64,000 nt of DNA from Schistocerca nitens (taxonomy: Eukaryota; Arthropoda; Insecta; Orthoptera; Acrididae), in contig NC_064619.1 in assembly GCF_023898315.1 (NCBI RefSeq), forward strand, positions 481,533,376-481,597,375, given 5' to 3'. Position 1 is the stretch's first letter. Each line of letters begins with the position of its first letter. Positions 31,150 through 41,576 of this stretch are shown piece by piece. Position numbers and translations under genes: made by a program. The notes under the pieces were generated by a model that was not told the DNA's origin, made no database searches, and saw only the letters and a program-made list of their open reading frames with translations.

Positions 31150-33568
31150 GTTTTGCAGCCATTCTTAAGAGAAATCTGAAATGTGACAAGGTGGCCGTCA
31201 CACTTTTTGAAATTTCCACATGCAACTGAGAACGTCTCTAAAGCCAAAACCATGACTGCCTAAAATAAATGAACAGTAATTTACGATAAAATGGGGGAAA
31301 CTATTTTCGAAAAGTTTTACATGTCTGTGGTCCCCACGAAGGAAAAGATAAATAAAATACATATTTTTATATAACTTTAGTAAATGAAATTTCCTTGAGA
31401 TACAATTGTAATATATCCAAATTTTGTAACATAAAATTAACTTTAAAACATTAAAAGTATAAAATTCTAGAAGAATAAACGTGGAAAAGGATGAAACAGT
31501 ATAACTATAAAACAGGAAGTTATGTGAAGTAACTAGAATTACTTGGAACGGAATATGACGTTTATAGTAAATCATATATTCCACCACTTCTACAGTGGCT
31601 ACGGAAACCACGCCGCGCCGGCCTGCCTGCTATGGTAGGACGGAGTATTCGCTGATGTTGGTGGAGCAGTTGCTGGCAAGGGCGCTGTCTGGTTAGTCGA
31701 CTCAAAGAGGTCTTCGAGGTTTCTAAAGCAAATATTTTGAATCATCTGCACGTCTTTATTAATAGTGCATTCCTTACAACAGCTCTAAAGGCTTCTTTCA
31801 GTCGTCTACTTCCAAGCAGTACCCGTATTAACAGCAGCCATACTCACCGAAGGTAGTGGAGCGGCACGTCGATATACATCACACAACTGTCTCATACACA
31901 ATTTCCTTAACAGATGCTCCAAAGTATCCAGGACTCTTCCCAACTTTGTAATTACCGTTTATCCTTCGAACTACTGATTTTACATCTTACATTTCGCAAT
32001 GCTATGTACTATTAAATTGAAGTGCGTGCTACCCGTAGAATACTATCGAAGTAACGAGTTTCCTAGCATTATATCCCTCTTACAACGTTGTTCTATTGTA
32101 AGCTAGTGAGAAACTGGCAAGGAATTCTGGTGAGATCTCCTAAATGAAAATTTAAAAAATTAAAGGATTGTTAGTGTTTAACTGGCAGGATTTTATTTCG
32201 TAGCATATAATGGAAAGTTAAGTTTACTGCAAACGTTGGGCACCTACGTTAACAATATCTTCTTCTCCTCTTTCTTCTTCTCCTACCACTGCTACTAATA
32301 CTTAATATCATGGGTTACGCATTCTCGCCCATTCCGGCTTCACAGATGTCACCTGCGTACCCTGGGTCTTCTTCTCTCTCTTTTCTTCCCATTGGCGTGC
32401 AATCCAGTGCTGCATTGGGAAGCCTTATGTTTTCCACTCTTTATACATAATCGATCCAATTCTGTTATTGAATATTTTATTAGGTACTGATTCTATATTT
32501 AACTATTTCCTAATATCTTCATTTCGTATACCATCTATCATCGTACATCGTTTAACACTCCTTAAAAATCCCATTTCTGCCGATTGCATTTTACTCAAAC
32601 GTTTCAGAGTCGCTGCCAGGCTTCGATGCTATAAAAAATCTGAGTAAAGCCATTATCCTATAAAATTTCATTTTCATTTCTTTCCCAACTTATTTTGGTG
32701 ATCCCGCATACAGTGAAGTATGCAAACTTTTAGCTCAATGTCTTTGTCTCTATAGAAACGTTATTTTATGAGCAAGATATTTACAGTTCGATACGTGTAA
32801 TAAGATATTATCTCTGATCTGAATGGATCGTTTCGTCTGAAAGCAATAATTTTATTTTTATTAACTTACAATTTCCAATCACAAGATTTACGTAGATTAT
32901 TTGAAAGGTGCATTTATTCTTGTAACTGCATCTCGTTTACTTGAATCATGATTCGTTCGTCTGCAAATAGAAATTGTTTGAATAGACGATGTTTGATAAT
33001 TTAATTACTGGCCTACTATCAAATTCTGTTTTTTAAAAAATATTGCCAATATATAAAAAGAATGGATAAGAAGTTAAACTGTCGTCTAAGCTCTGTACCT
33101 TCGAAAGTTCACTTTTTTTAATTCCCGCATTTATGATAAAATTAGTATTTCTACTCAGGTCACTTACTAAAAAAATTCGGAGGGCGAGAACGGCCCTATT
33201 TTGTAGTAGTTTTCATAATTTTAATTATCTCTGTCAAACGCCTTATCGAAATCTATAAAAGTGACTTTAGAGCCGTGTTTCGAACTATGTTAGTTGCTTT
33301 GTTGTAGGCCTTAATGAGAAGACAGGTTAATGACGGAACGTGGTGGTGATTCCCATACATGCCGGTTTTTAGTTTAGTATCCATGGATTATTTTATTTTT
33401 TCTCATTTGTTGAGAGAGGGCGGTATTGCCAATTCTATATTACACAAAGCTGCCATGTATCCAATGTGATGATTCCGAAATAGAGCGCTGTTTAATTTGA
33501 ACACCAAGCAAATAACACGTCTGAGAGGAAGATTATTTAGTGACAGATGAACCCATAACAGCGCAAGA
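31150..33568. repeat. Large inverted duplication, left arm (about 2.4 kb)
   Basis: The reverse complement matches 35149-38045 almost throughout. Outer anchors: CCATTCTTAAG / CTTAAGAATGG, CATGCAACTG / CAGTTGCATG, CAAAACCATGACTG / CAGTCATGGTTTTG. Middle: the GGCGCTGTCTGGTTAGTCGA string and its reverse. Inner: AGTGACAGATGAACCCATAA and its reverse. This arm lacks the two SINEs found in the right arm. It contains a degenerate LINE (about 32310-33370) plus unassigned flanking DNA. Small substitutions and indels show the duplication is not brand new. Confidence 0.93.
32310..33370 (-). pseudogene. LINE family 3 reverse transcriptase remnant (left arm)
   Basis: Mirror copy of the remnant at 35570-36895. 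On the minus strand it has VTFIDFDKAFDRDN followed by a stop (about 33240-33285) and FADER (about 32952-32966), where an active enzyme has F/YADD. Near the outer end are C-terminal blocks (about 32310-32600). Many stops and frame changes; no usable product. Confidence 0.78.
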
Positions 33569-33570
33569 CG

Positions 33571-33756
33571 CCGGCCGGAGTGGCCGAGCGGTTCTAGGCG
33601 CTACAGTCCGGAACCGCGTGACCGCTACGGTCGCAGGTTCGAACCCTGCCTCGGGCATGGATGTGTGTGATGTCCTTAGGTTAGTTAGGTTTAAGTAGTT
33701 CTGAGTTCTGAGGGATGTTAAGATGTTAAGTCCCATAGTGCTCAGAGCCATTTGAA
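33571..33756 (+). mobile_element. tRNA-derived SINE (SINE1) at the inner edge of the left arm
   Basis: A box TGGCCGAGCGG (33581-33591), B box GGTTCGAACCC (33636-33646), shared body, tail AGAGCCATTTGAAC. Clear target duplication not found. It stands exactly where similarity between the arms stops. Confidence 0.92.
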
Positions 33757-33792
33757 CTATCTGAACCATTCGAGTATTGGTTGGGGTCACAG

Positions 33793-33862
33793 TTTTAATC
33801 TGCCCAGAAGTTTCATATTAGCGCACACTCCACTGCAGAAAGAAAATTGTATGAGAATACTT
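33793..33862 (-). mobile_element. Fragment of the tRNA-like fold-back family
   Basis: CAGTTTTAATCTGCCCAGAA, GTTTCATATTAGCGCACACT and CCACTGCAGAAAG match, inverted, the terminal part seen at 6770-6840 (TTTTAATCTGCCAGGATGTT and following). About 70 bp only. Confidence 0.7.
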
Positions 33863-35148
33863 TACCATTTCAATCTGTTGCAAATCTGATCGTCACCCTG
33901 ACTTGAGTCCGGCCTACGGTACGACTTCAGAATAAGAGTGTTGCTGTTTTAACACTATCGTGGAAATGACTGGGCAGCGGAGATCCGATTTGTTCCAAGA
34001 TAGCATCTAATCGACTGGGAAAGAGACGAAACAAAAAGCAGTAAATGTGTAGCGCTGCTACAAGTGTGTTACATTTCGGCCAGGTGAGGTGTTCGATGTG
34101 ACAATACACACCAAGAGAAACGGTCAAAATACAACAAATTTCTGCCAGAAAACAGATCATTAACTGCCGGTGGATGACACAAGTACCCACTACCGTTAAT
34201 ACTGCAGCGGAGGTGGTTAATTCTGCAGCAGTTAATTATCGTAAAAAGCTGTGCACTGCAGCTAACAAGAGGTCCGTACGAACTTCCCCTCACCGATCTG
34301 ATTCATATTGACAGGATAATTATGGCACAACCACAGCAGAAAGACACAACCACAACAGGATGAAGCATTTCTCAACCATTTCGGAGAAAAGAGAGTCTGA
34401 ACACTTAACGTGTATTTACATATTTTGTATGGTCGTTCGTGCTCAAGCCCAGCGTGTACAGCGGTTAATTACAGAAGTGCAAGGTTTTTGAATCGAATAT
34501 CCTGCCGTCATTGAATGATTCGTTTGTTATTTTCATAACCATTATCCCGAAGAAAGACGATGAACATTTTCGTATTGAGACTGGGAAAAATTGGATGCAC
34601 AAGAACTTTCAATCAGGTCATCTTAGTCATTTTATTTAACCTACACATTTATTTATTTTGTCTATATATGTGGCAAGTATAATGTGTAAACCCATGGAGA
34701 ACTGTACGAATCAGGATGATACTGATCATAGAAACACGGGAAGCAATAATTACTGCGACATTCAACAGTTGTGCATGATCCTTTCAGTATGTCTATTGGG
34801 CTACATTCGATTTAGCGGCGTAACACACATATAAAAGCGTACCAGAAACGAGATTCGATCCACAGAATTCGCACTTACGAAACAAAGCACTTACTTGTTT
34901 GGCTGCGGAATCCTTGATCTCTAGCGACCATATGAAGTACGTAATATAAGCGTGATATGTTCAAAGTCGATTTTAGCGGTAACGGTTAATAGTTGCATCT
35001 TAATGTTTACATGTCTTCAAGTTCTACTCGTGGCCCACACAGCACGTCAATACGAATCAAATCGATGAGGGGATGTTCATACGGTCCCTTTGTAACCAAT
35101 ACCCAACACGCCTCTACCCACTGACAACAGCCTCACTCGACGTAGTCT
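33863..35148. other. Spacer of the inverted duplication; unassigned
   Basis: Single-copy in this window. No coding or repeat family recognised; the frames present are under 90 codons. Confidence 0.4.
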
Positions 35149-35240
35149 TGGCACTGTTATGGGTTCATCTGTCACTAAATAATCTTCCTCTCAGACGTGT
35201 TATTTGCTTGGTGTTCAAATTAAACAGCGATCTATTTCGG

Positions 35241-35448
35241 TTCAAATGGCGCTGAGCACTATGGGACTTAACAGCTATGGTCATCAGTCCCCTAGAACTT
35301 AGAACTACTTAAACCTAACTAACCTAAGGACAGCACACAACACCCAGCCATCACGAGGCAGAGAAAATCCCTGACCCCGCCGGGAATCGAACCCGGGAAC
35401 CCGGGCGTGGGAAGCGAGAACGCTACCGCACGACCACGAGATGCGGGC
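35241..35448 (-). mobile_element. Hybrid SINE: glycine-tRNA-like head on the SINE1 body
   Basis: Read on the minus strand: GCCCGCATCTCGTGGTCGTG, GCGGTAGCGTTCTCGCTTCC, CACGCCCGGGTTCCCGGGTT, CGATTCCCGGCGGGGTCA. This looks like a tRNA-Gly(CCC)-type head with B box GGTTCGATTCC. After a GATTTTCTCTGCCTCGTGAT linker comes the usual SINE1 body (CCTTAGGTTAGTTAGGTTTA) and tail. Exact 11-bp target duplication ATCTATTTCGG (35230-35240, 35449-35459); the left arm keeps the empty site. Confidence 0.95.
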
Positions 35449-35569
35449 ATCTATTTCGGAATCATCACATTGGATACATGGCAGCTTTGTGTAATATACA
35501 ATTGGCAACACCGCCCTCTCTCAACAAATGAGAAAAAATGAAATAATCCATGGATTCTAAACTAAAAAC

Positions 35570-36895
35570 CGGCATGTATGAGAATCACCACCACGTTCCG
35601 TCATTAACCTGTCTTCTCGTTAAGGTCTACAACAAAGCAACTAACATAGTTCGAAACACGGTTCTAAAGTCACTTTTATAGATTTCGATAAGGCGTTTGA
35701 CAGAGATAATTGAGTAAAATTATGACGACTACTTCAAAATAGGGCCGCCCACGACCTTTGTTTTTTTTTAATAAGTGACCTGAGTAGAAATACTAATTTT
35801 ATCATAAATGCGGGAATTAAAAAAAGTGAACTTTCGAAGGTACAGAGCTTAGACGACAGTTTAACTTCTTATCCATTCTTTTTATATATTGGCAATATTT
35901 TTTAAAAAACAGAATTTGATAGTAGGCCAGTAATTAAATTATCAAACATCGTCTATTCAAACAATTTCTATTTGCAGACGAACGAATCATGATTCAAGTA
36001 AACGAGATGCAGTTACAAGAATAAATGCACCTTTCAAATAATCTACGTAAATCTTGTGATTGGAAATTGTAAGTTAATAAAAATAAAATTATTGCTTTCA
36101 GACGAAACGATCCATTCAGATCAGAGATAATATCTTAGTACACGTATCAACTGTAAATATCTTGCTCATGACATAACGTTTCTATAGAGACAAAGACATT
36201 GAGCTAAACGTTTACATACTTCACTGTATGCGGGAACACCAAAATAAGTTGCGAAAGAAATGAAAATGATATTTCATAAGGTAATGACTTAACTCACGTT
36301 TTTTTTATGGCTGCGAAGCCTGGCTGCGACTCTGAAGCATTTGAGTAAAATGCAATCGGCAGAAATGGGATTTTTAAGGAGTGTTAAACCATGTACGATG
36401 ATAGATCGCATACGAAATGAAGATATTAGCAAAGAATTAAATATAGAATCAGTACCTAATGAATTATTCAGTAACAGAATTGGATCGATTATTTAGAAAG
36501 AGTGGCAAATATAAGGCTTCCCAATGCAGCTGCCGGCCGCTGTGGCCGAGCGGTTCTAGACGCTTGAGTCCGGAAGCGCGCTGCTGCTACGGTCGCCGGT
36601 TCGAATCTTGCCTCGGACATGGATGTGTGTGATGTCCTTAGGTTAGTTAGGTTTAAGTAGTTCTAAGTTCTAGGGGACTGATGACCTCAGAAGTTAAGTC
36701 CCATAGTGCCATTTGAACCATTTTTTGAACCACAGATGTTAAGTTCTATAGTGCTTAGAGCTATTTGAACCCAATGCAGAATTGGATTGCACGCCAGTGG
36801 GAAGAAGAGGGAGAGATAGGCAGACTCAGGGTACGCTGGTGACATCTGTGATGCCGGAACGGGCGAGAATGCGTAACCCATGAAGTTAAGTACTA
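35570..36895 (+). pseudogene. LINE family 3 reverse transcriptase remnant (right arm)
   Basis: Motif A is visible as VTFIDFDKAFDRDN then TGA (35669-35713); motif C as FADER (35971-35985), a changed FADD. After many breaks come the C-terminal blocks EMGFLRSVKPCTMIDRIRNE (about 36363-36423), KELNIESVPNELF and NWIARQWEEEGEIGRLRVRW (about 36779-36840, after an inserted SINE). These resemble the C-terminus of RTE-like LINEs. A purine-rich (GAA)n run follows at about 36907-36940, perhaps the decayed tail. No functional product. Confidence 0.8.
36540..36770 (+). mobile_element. SINE1 with duplicated 3' tail
   Basis: Head GCCGGCCGCTGTGGCCGAGC, B box GGTTCGAATCT, body, first tail ending AGTGCCATTTGAACC, then TTTTTTGAACCACAGATGTT...TTAGAGCTATTTGAAC: a second, slightly diverged copy of the last about 45 bp. 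Exact 9-bp target duplication CCAATGCAG (36531-36539, 36771-36779). The left arm has the empty site CCCAATGCAGCAC in reverse (about 32400-32420). Confidence 0.94.
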
Positions 36896-38045
36896 GTAGC
36901 AGTAGAAGAAAAAAAAAAGAAGAAGAAGAAGAAAGAAAAGATTGTCAACGTAGGTGCCTAACTTTTGCAGTAACCTTAATTTTCCATTATATCCTACGAA
37001 ATAAAATCCTGCCAGTTAAACACTAACAATCCTTTAATTTTTTAAATCTTCATTTAGGAGATCTCACCAGAATTCTTTCCTAGTTTCTCACTAGCCTACA
37101 ATAGATCAACGTTGTAAGAGCTATATAATGCTAGGAAACTCGTTACTTCGATAGCATTCTACAGGTAGCACGCACTTCAATTTAATAGTACATAGCATTG
37201 CGAAATGTAAGATGTAAAATCAGTAGTACGAAGGATAAATGGTAATTACAATGTTGGGAAGAGTCCTGGATACTTTGGAGCATCTGTTAAGGAAATTGTG
37301 TATGAGACAGTTGTGTGATGTATATCGACGTGCCGCTCCACTACCTTCGGTGAGTATGGCTGCTGTTAATACGGGTACTGTTTGGAAGTAGACGACTGAA
37401 AGAAGCCTTCAGAGCTGTTGTAAGGAATGCACTATTAATAAAGACGTGCAGATGATTCAAAATATTTGCTTTAGAAACCTCGAAGACCTCTTTGAGTCGA
37501 CTAACCAGACAGCGCCCTTGCCAGCAACTGCCCCACCAACATCAACGAACACTCCGTCCTACCATAGCAGGCAGGCCGGCGCGGCGTGGTTTCCGTAGCC
37601 ACTGTAGAAGTGGTGGAATATATGATTTACTATAAACGTCATATTCCGTTCCTAGTAATTCTAGTTACTTCACATAACTTCCTGTTTTATAGTTATACTG
37701 TTTCATCCTTTTCCACTTTTATTCTTCTAGAATTTTATACTTTTAATGTTTTAAAGTTAATTTTATGTTACAAAATTTGGATATATTACAATTGTATCTC
37801 AAGGGAATTCCATTTACTAAAGTTACATAAAAATATGTATTTTATTTATCTTTACCTTCGTGGGGACCACAGACATATAAAACATTTCGAAAAAAATTTC
37901 CCCCATTTGACCGTAAATTACTATTCATTTATTTTACACAGTCATGGTTTTGGCTGTCGAGCCGTTCCCAGTTGCATGTGTAAATGAGAAAAAGCGTGAC
38001 GGACATCTTGTCACATTTCAGCTTGCTCTTAAGAATGGCCGTAAC

Positions 38046-39854
38046 AGGAGTTCGACTGCGTAAAATGAGTGAATAATTATCTACTATCAAATAGAATTTC
38101 TTTCAAAACTTTTTTTTTTTTTTGCGTTAAAATCCTTTACACATATATCACCCCTCGCCACTCCTTCTCCTTGCCATCTCTCCCATAACTAATTCTCCCT
38201 CACCCCCCCCCCTCCCCCTCCATTAGTAATGAAATTGTGATTATACCTCATTCCACAGTTGCAAACCACAGTACTCTGTATGCAAGAGACCAGCGTAATT
38301 GGGACATTTTATGTGCGACTTTGTAATGTGTAGTTCCATATGCATATGACATGTCGATTACCCCACTTCACAGGTTTATTTCCTGGAATATTTTTCTACC
38401 TACTATGCAATAAGGCAAAGCAGACACTAATTTCTGAAATTGTCTCTTTTACAACTCTTGCTGTTTGTACTAGAAAATGGACACAGACTGAAATTTCGAA
38501 AGATGAGCAATTCATACTGACATCATATTGGAATTCTGATATAATAGTGTTGGCCGAATAGACAGCAACAATTTTAACAGAGACCAGGGATACATAGCTA
38601 GTAGCGCATGGCAGAGAGGGTGGGGGGGGGGTGCGGGGGGGGGGGGGAGGCGGGCTCTGGATATCAATTACAAAAAAAAAAAGACGAACCAGTGGTCCTC
38701 TTGCGGAGGCAGGACCGGCGGTCTCATGAGTGGTGCCTGCCCCTCGCGCTACTTGACGTCACTCGGTCCCTCGGCGGAACGGAGCTGCCGAACTTGCCTT
38801 CCTCGAATGTGTTAATTCGGCCTCCTATGTAGCCTTGCAGATTGCTCCTGCCGGTCAGAAACGGTCTGGGAAGCTTGTGAAGATATTGCAGGGGAAACTG
38901 TGATGAAAATTATTAAGAAAAAAAAGCGATGAAGTTAGCCAATCAGGTCGTTAAAACCTATGCAGTTGCACGTGCTAAAATGCAATAATATATAAACATC
39001 TGTGGAAACAAGACTTGCAACTTGTTAAAATGCACATTAACGACTAAAATGCGGCTTTTTCTGGAGTGATAAGTTTAAGCCAGGTGAGCAAAGGCTACGT
39101 TTGTTCGCTTTGAGAAAACCAAACGAAAACCACGTTTGTCGACATCGTCTCTAGCATGCTGCTGCAGTTTAAGAGCGCGACGATCTGTCTGCATAACTTC
39201 AGTGCTAAGTAACTAGAAAGCGGCGCAACGCATCGAATTTTTTTTAACAATTACTTCTCATCAAAACCTCTCCTGAAACACCCTTATAAGCTTCGCAGAC
39301 TGTTTCTGACCACCCTGTATCAACAGAGTACCGTTCCAGCCCCGGCAATGAGTGATTTTAACTTCTGATGACGATACTGGAGACAGCTATCGAAAGCTTG
39401 TTTGTTTTATTTAAAATGACTCAGCTTGCAAACCAGATTTTATTGAAGCATGCAACCGTGAATGAATTAGGGGACATATTAAATCTTTTACTTTGTTTTA
39501 GTTTCACTTGTGAAGATGATCAAATATTGCTTCATTGGTTCATGGGAGTCGCGTCCGATAATGTTTTCGAACCTGTGGTGCAGCTTTTGATCAAATATTG
39601 ATCAAAACTAGTAGTCATAAAAATAAATGTTCATCTGATACGGTGAAACGAAGGATCACTTAAAATTTGTACAACTTCATGCTTTTTGATTCGCCATGAA
39701 TGATTCATTAGCTTTCAGCATACATTGACAGAAGCTTTGTGAGCTGACGGACTGTCGCTTTACTCGGAAGCTGGTTGAAAGGCATAAGGCAGAAATACCA
39801 GGTGGAGAAATAGACATTCTGTGGTTGAAATCTCTAGATTCAATGCGTCAAACT
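38046..39854. other. Unassigned sequence with low-complexity tracts
   Basis: T run (about 38109-38121), C-rich tract (about 38190-38222) and long G-rich tract (about 38620-38656). CCACCCTGTATCAACAG near 39304-39320 resembles a DDE transposon end but no partner was found. A 77-codon frame at 39368-39601 has no recognised domain. Confidence 0.45.
38615..38656. repeat. Guanine-rich low-complexity tract
   Basis: Two long runs of G interrupted by T, C and A (GAGGGTGGGGGGGGGGTGCG and following). Four or more G-runs could form a G-quadruplex, but no functional context is seen. Confidence 0.8.
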
Positions 39855-39878
39855 TACGAAGGGCGTTCAATAAGTAAT

Positions 39879-40306
39879 TGTTAATGCGTCAGGATTGGTC
39901 AGGAGGGGAAAGCAGTAGGCACCCGTTGAGGTGAATAAAACATAGTTTAAACTGTATGAAGTTTTAATGTCGTAAAAAAAGGCAGGCCTGGAGAAGCCGC
40001 CGAGACTGAATGGGCAGCCGCCGAAGACAGCAGGTGAGGAGGGCGTCTGGTCGATTTGAAAGCTGCCAGCAGAAGAGAGGGAACGGCGTGTCCGCTCCCG
40101 GCAGCTGGCTGCGGTTCCACCCCCCATTTGACCACCTCCAAGCCTTCCTACTGGTCGGTCAGATCGTAAGAAGTGTAGGTCGGTAGCGTCACCTCGTCGG
40201 CAACACTTGAGTTTCAGGGTGGATCTATCCGGTTTTGGGCAACGTGACAGACGCTGCAACTTACCCACAGGCAGGAGGCACTGACGAACATCAAGTGAAA
40301 AATACA
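39879..40306. mobile_element. Candidate solo LTR inside mariner
   Basis: Begins TGTTAATGCGTCAGG and ends GTGAAAAATACA (TG...CA), flanked by TAAT on both sides (39875-39878, 40307-40310). Removing it with one TAAT restores ATAAGTAATGCAACA, the continuous mariner terminus expected from its sister copies. It is GC-rich in the middle and has an AATAAA at about 39935. The 4-bp duplication is short, so the LTR call is probable rather than proven. Confidence 0.65.
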
Positions 40307-40394
40307 TAATGCAACACGATTTTCTGAAAGCGGGTTGTTTTGATTCATGATTCCGATACGCCATTCTATTCCCCACTCTTCTGACTACAAAACC

Positions 40395-41137
40395 CTAGTT
40401 TCCAACACAATCTCCATTCATTGAGACATCGTGACGCCACCTTGCTGCGAGGGCCTGTGTACCCGCATAGTACCACTCTACTGGTCGACGTCGGAGCCAA
40501 AGTCTCGCTGCATCCCCATCATCCACGTACTGCTTCCCGCGGAGTGCGTCCTTCATTGGGTAAAACCGATGGAGGTCGGAAGGGGAAAGATCCGGCCTAT
40601 AGGGCGGATGACGAAGAACAGTCCAATGAAGTCTTGTGAGCCCCTCTCGGATCCGCAGACGTGTCAACCCCTGCGTTTTCATGAATAAACAGAAGTTCGT
40701 TTGCATTTTTGTGGCGACAAACACGCTGAGGTCGTTTCTTCAGTTTGATGAGGGTTGGACAGTACACTTCACAGTTGATGACTGCACAAAGAGGGAGGAA
40801 ATCAAAGAGGATAATCCCTTCAGAGTCCCAGAAGACCATCGACATGACTTTACCGGCTGAGGGTGCGTGTTTGAACATTTTCCTCGAAGGAAAGGTTGTG
40901 TGATGTCACTGTCTGCGGCCGGAACCGGCAGGCACCCGGGACATCCGACAGGATTGCGCGACCTTGTTCCGACGATGACAAACGCCTCGCCCAATGACTC
41001 GCAGAGCTTTTGTTCACTTCTACGACTCCGTACACTTTCCGCAAGCGACTATAAATATCTGCGATGCTCCCGTTTTCCACCAAATGAAACTGAACGGCAG
41101 CTGTCTGCTCGGAACGCACCTCCGTTACAGGCGCCAT
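40395..41137 (-). pseudogene. Mariner transposase pseudogene
   Basis: Starts ATG at 41135-41137 with MAPVTEVRSEQTAAVQFHLV, the mariner N-terminal helix. Then SIADIYSRLRKVYGVVEVNK and SHWARRLSSSEQGR (helix-turn-helix and linker). After frame changes come SAGKVMSMVFWDSEGIILFD (catalytic-domain segment just after the first Asp region), LLFIHENAGVDTS, where active enzymes have HDNARPHTS (Asp changed to Glu), and PDLSPSDLHRF, with the third acidic block (Asp, DD34D type). The last segment runs to a stop at 40395. Several frameshifts; inactive. Confidence 0.85.
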
Positions 41138-41227
41138 TTGGAAAGCTACATATGGCGGTCCATCTATTGGAACTTTATGAAAGTGTAGGGACTGAAGCAG
41201 GAATACACCACGACGTCCCACAAGAAA

Positions 41228-41419
41228 ATGAAATGGCTCCAAGCACTATGGGACTTAACATCTGAGGTCATCAGTCCCCTAGACTTAGAACTACTTAAAC
41301 CTAACGAACCTAAGGACATCACACACATCCATGCCCCAGGCAGGATTCGAACCTGCGACCGACTCAGCAACGCGGTTCCGGACTGAAGCGCCTAGGACCG
41401 CTCGGCCTCAGCGGACACT
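41228..41419 (-). mobile_element. tRNA-derived SINE (SINE1) inside mariner
   Basis: Minus-strand copy with intact body and B box; the head has GCTCGGCCTCAGCGG. Flanked by GTCCCACAAGAAA (41215-41227) and GTCCCAAAAGAAA (41420-41432), a 13-bp target duplication with one mismatch. It lies upstream of the mariner transposase start. Confidence 0.94.
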
Positions 41420-41576
41420 GTCCCAAAAGAAATTCTGCATTTTTTTTTCAACCGTAACTGGCCGAGAAAAAAAGTGTTCCATTACTTATTGAACGCCCAT
41501 CGTAAATCTGTTAATTTCACTAAATGGAAGCCACTAAGCACCTATGGTCGGTGACCACTCAACTGCCTCGTTTGTG

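Larger units (their letters stand above)
35149..38045. repeat. Large inverted duplication, right arm
   Basis: Inverted partner of 31150-33568. The extra length is explained by two SINEs, at 35241-35448 and 36540-36770, each with a target duplication and each absent at the matching site of the left arm. The outer 1.1 kb (36950-38045) is AT-rich; the frame at 37586-37987 and its mirror at 31198-31611 are similar but rich in hydrophobic residues and unrecognised. Confidence 0.93.
39857..41502 (-). mobile_element. Mariner-type transposon with nested LTR and SINE
   Basis: Left end CGAAGGGCGTTCAATAAGTA; right end reverse-complemented CGATGGGCGTTCAATAAGTA; TA at 39855-39856 and 41503-41504. The orientation is minus. 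A 428-bp LTR-like insertion (39879-40306) sits just inside the left inverted repeat and a SINE1 (41228-41419) near the right end. Net length is about 1.0 kb. Same family as 7171-8492. Confidence 0.87.

Noticed and set aside
33581-33650. tRNA gene suggested by A and B boxes (same in every SINE copy)
   Set aside because: The anticodon arm is degenerate and the unit continues into the SINE body with target duplications, so these are SINE heads, not tRNA genes.
39867-40376. 169-codon minus-strand frame in the mariner region
   Set aside because: It crosses the LTR-like insertion boundaries and has no domain, so it is not a gene.
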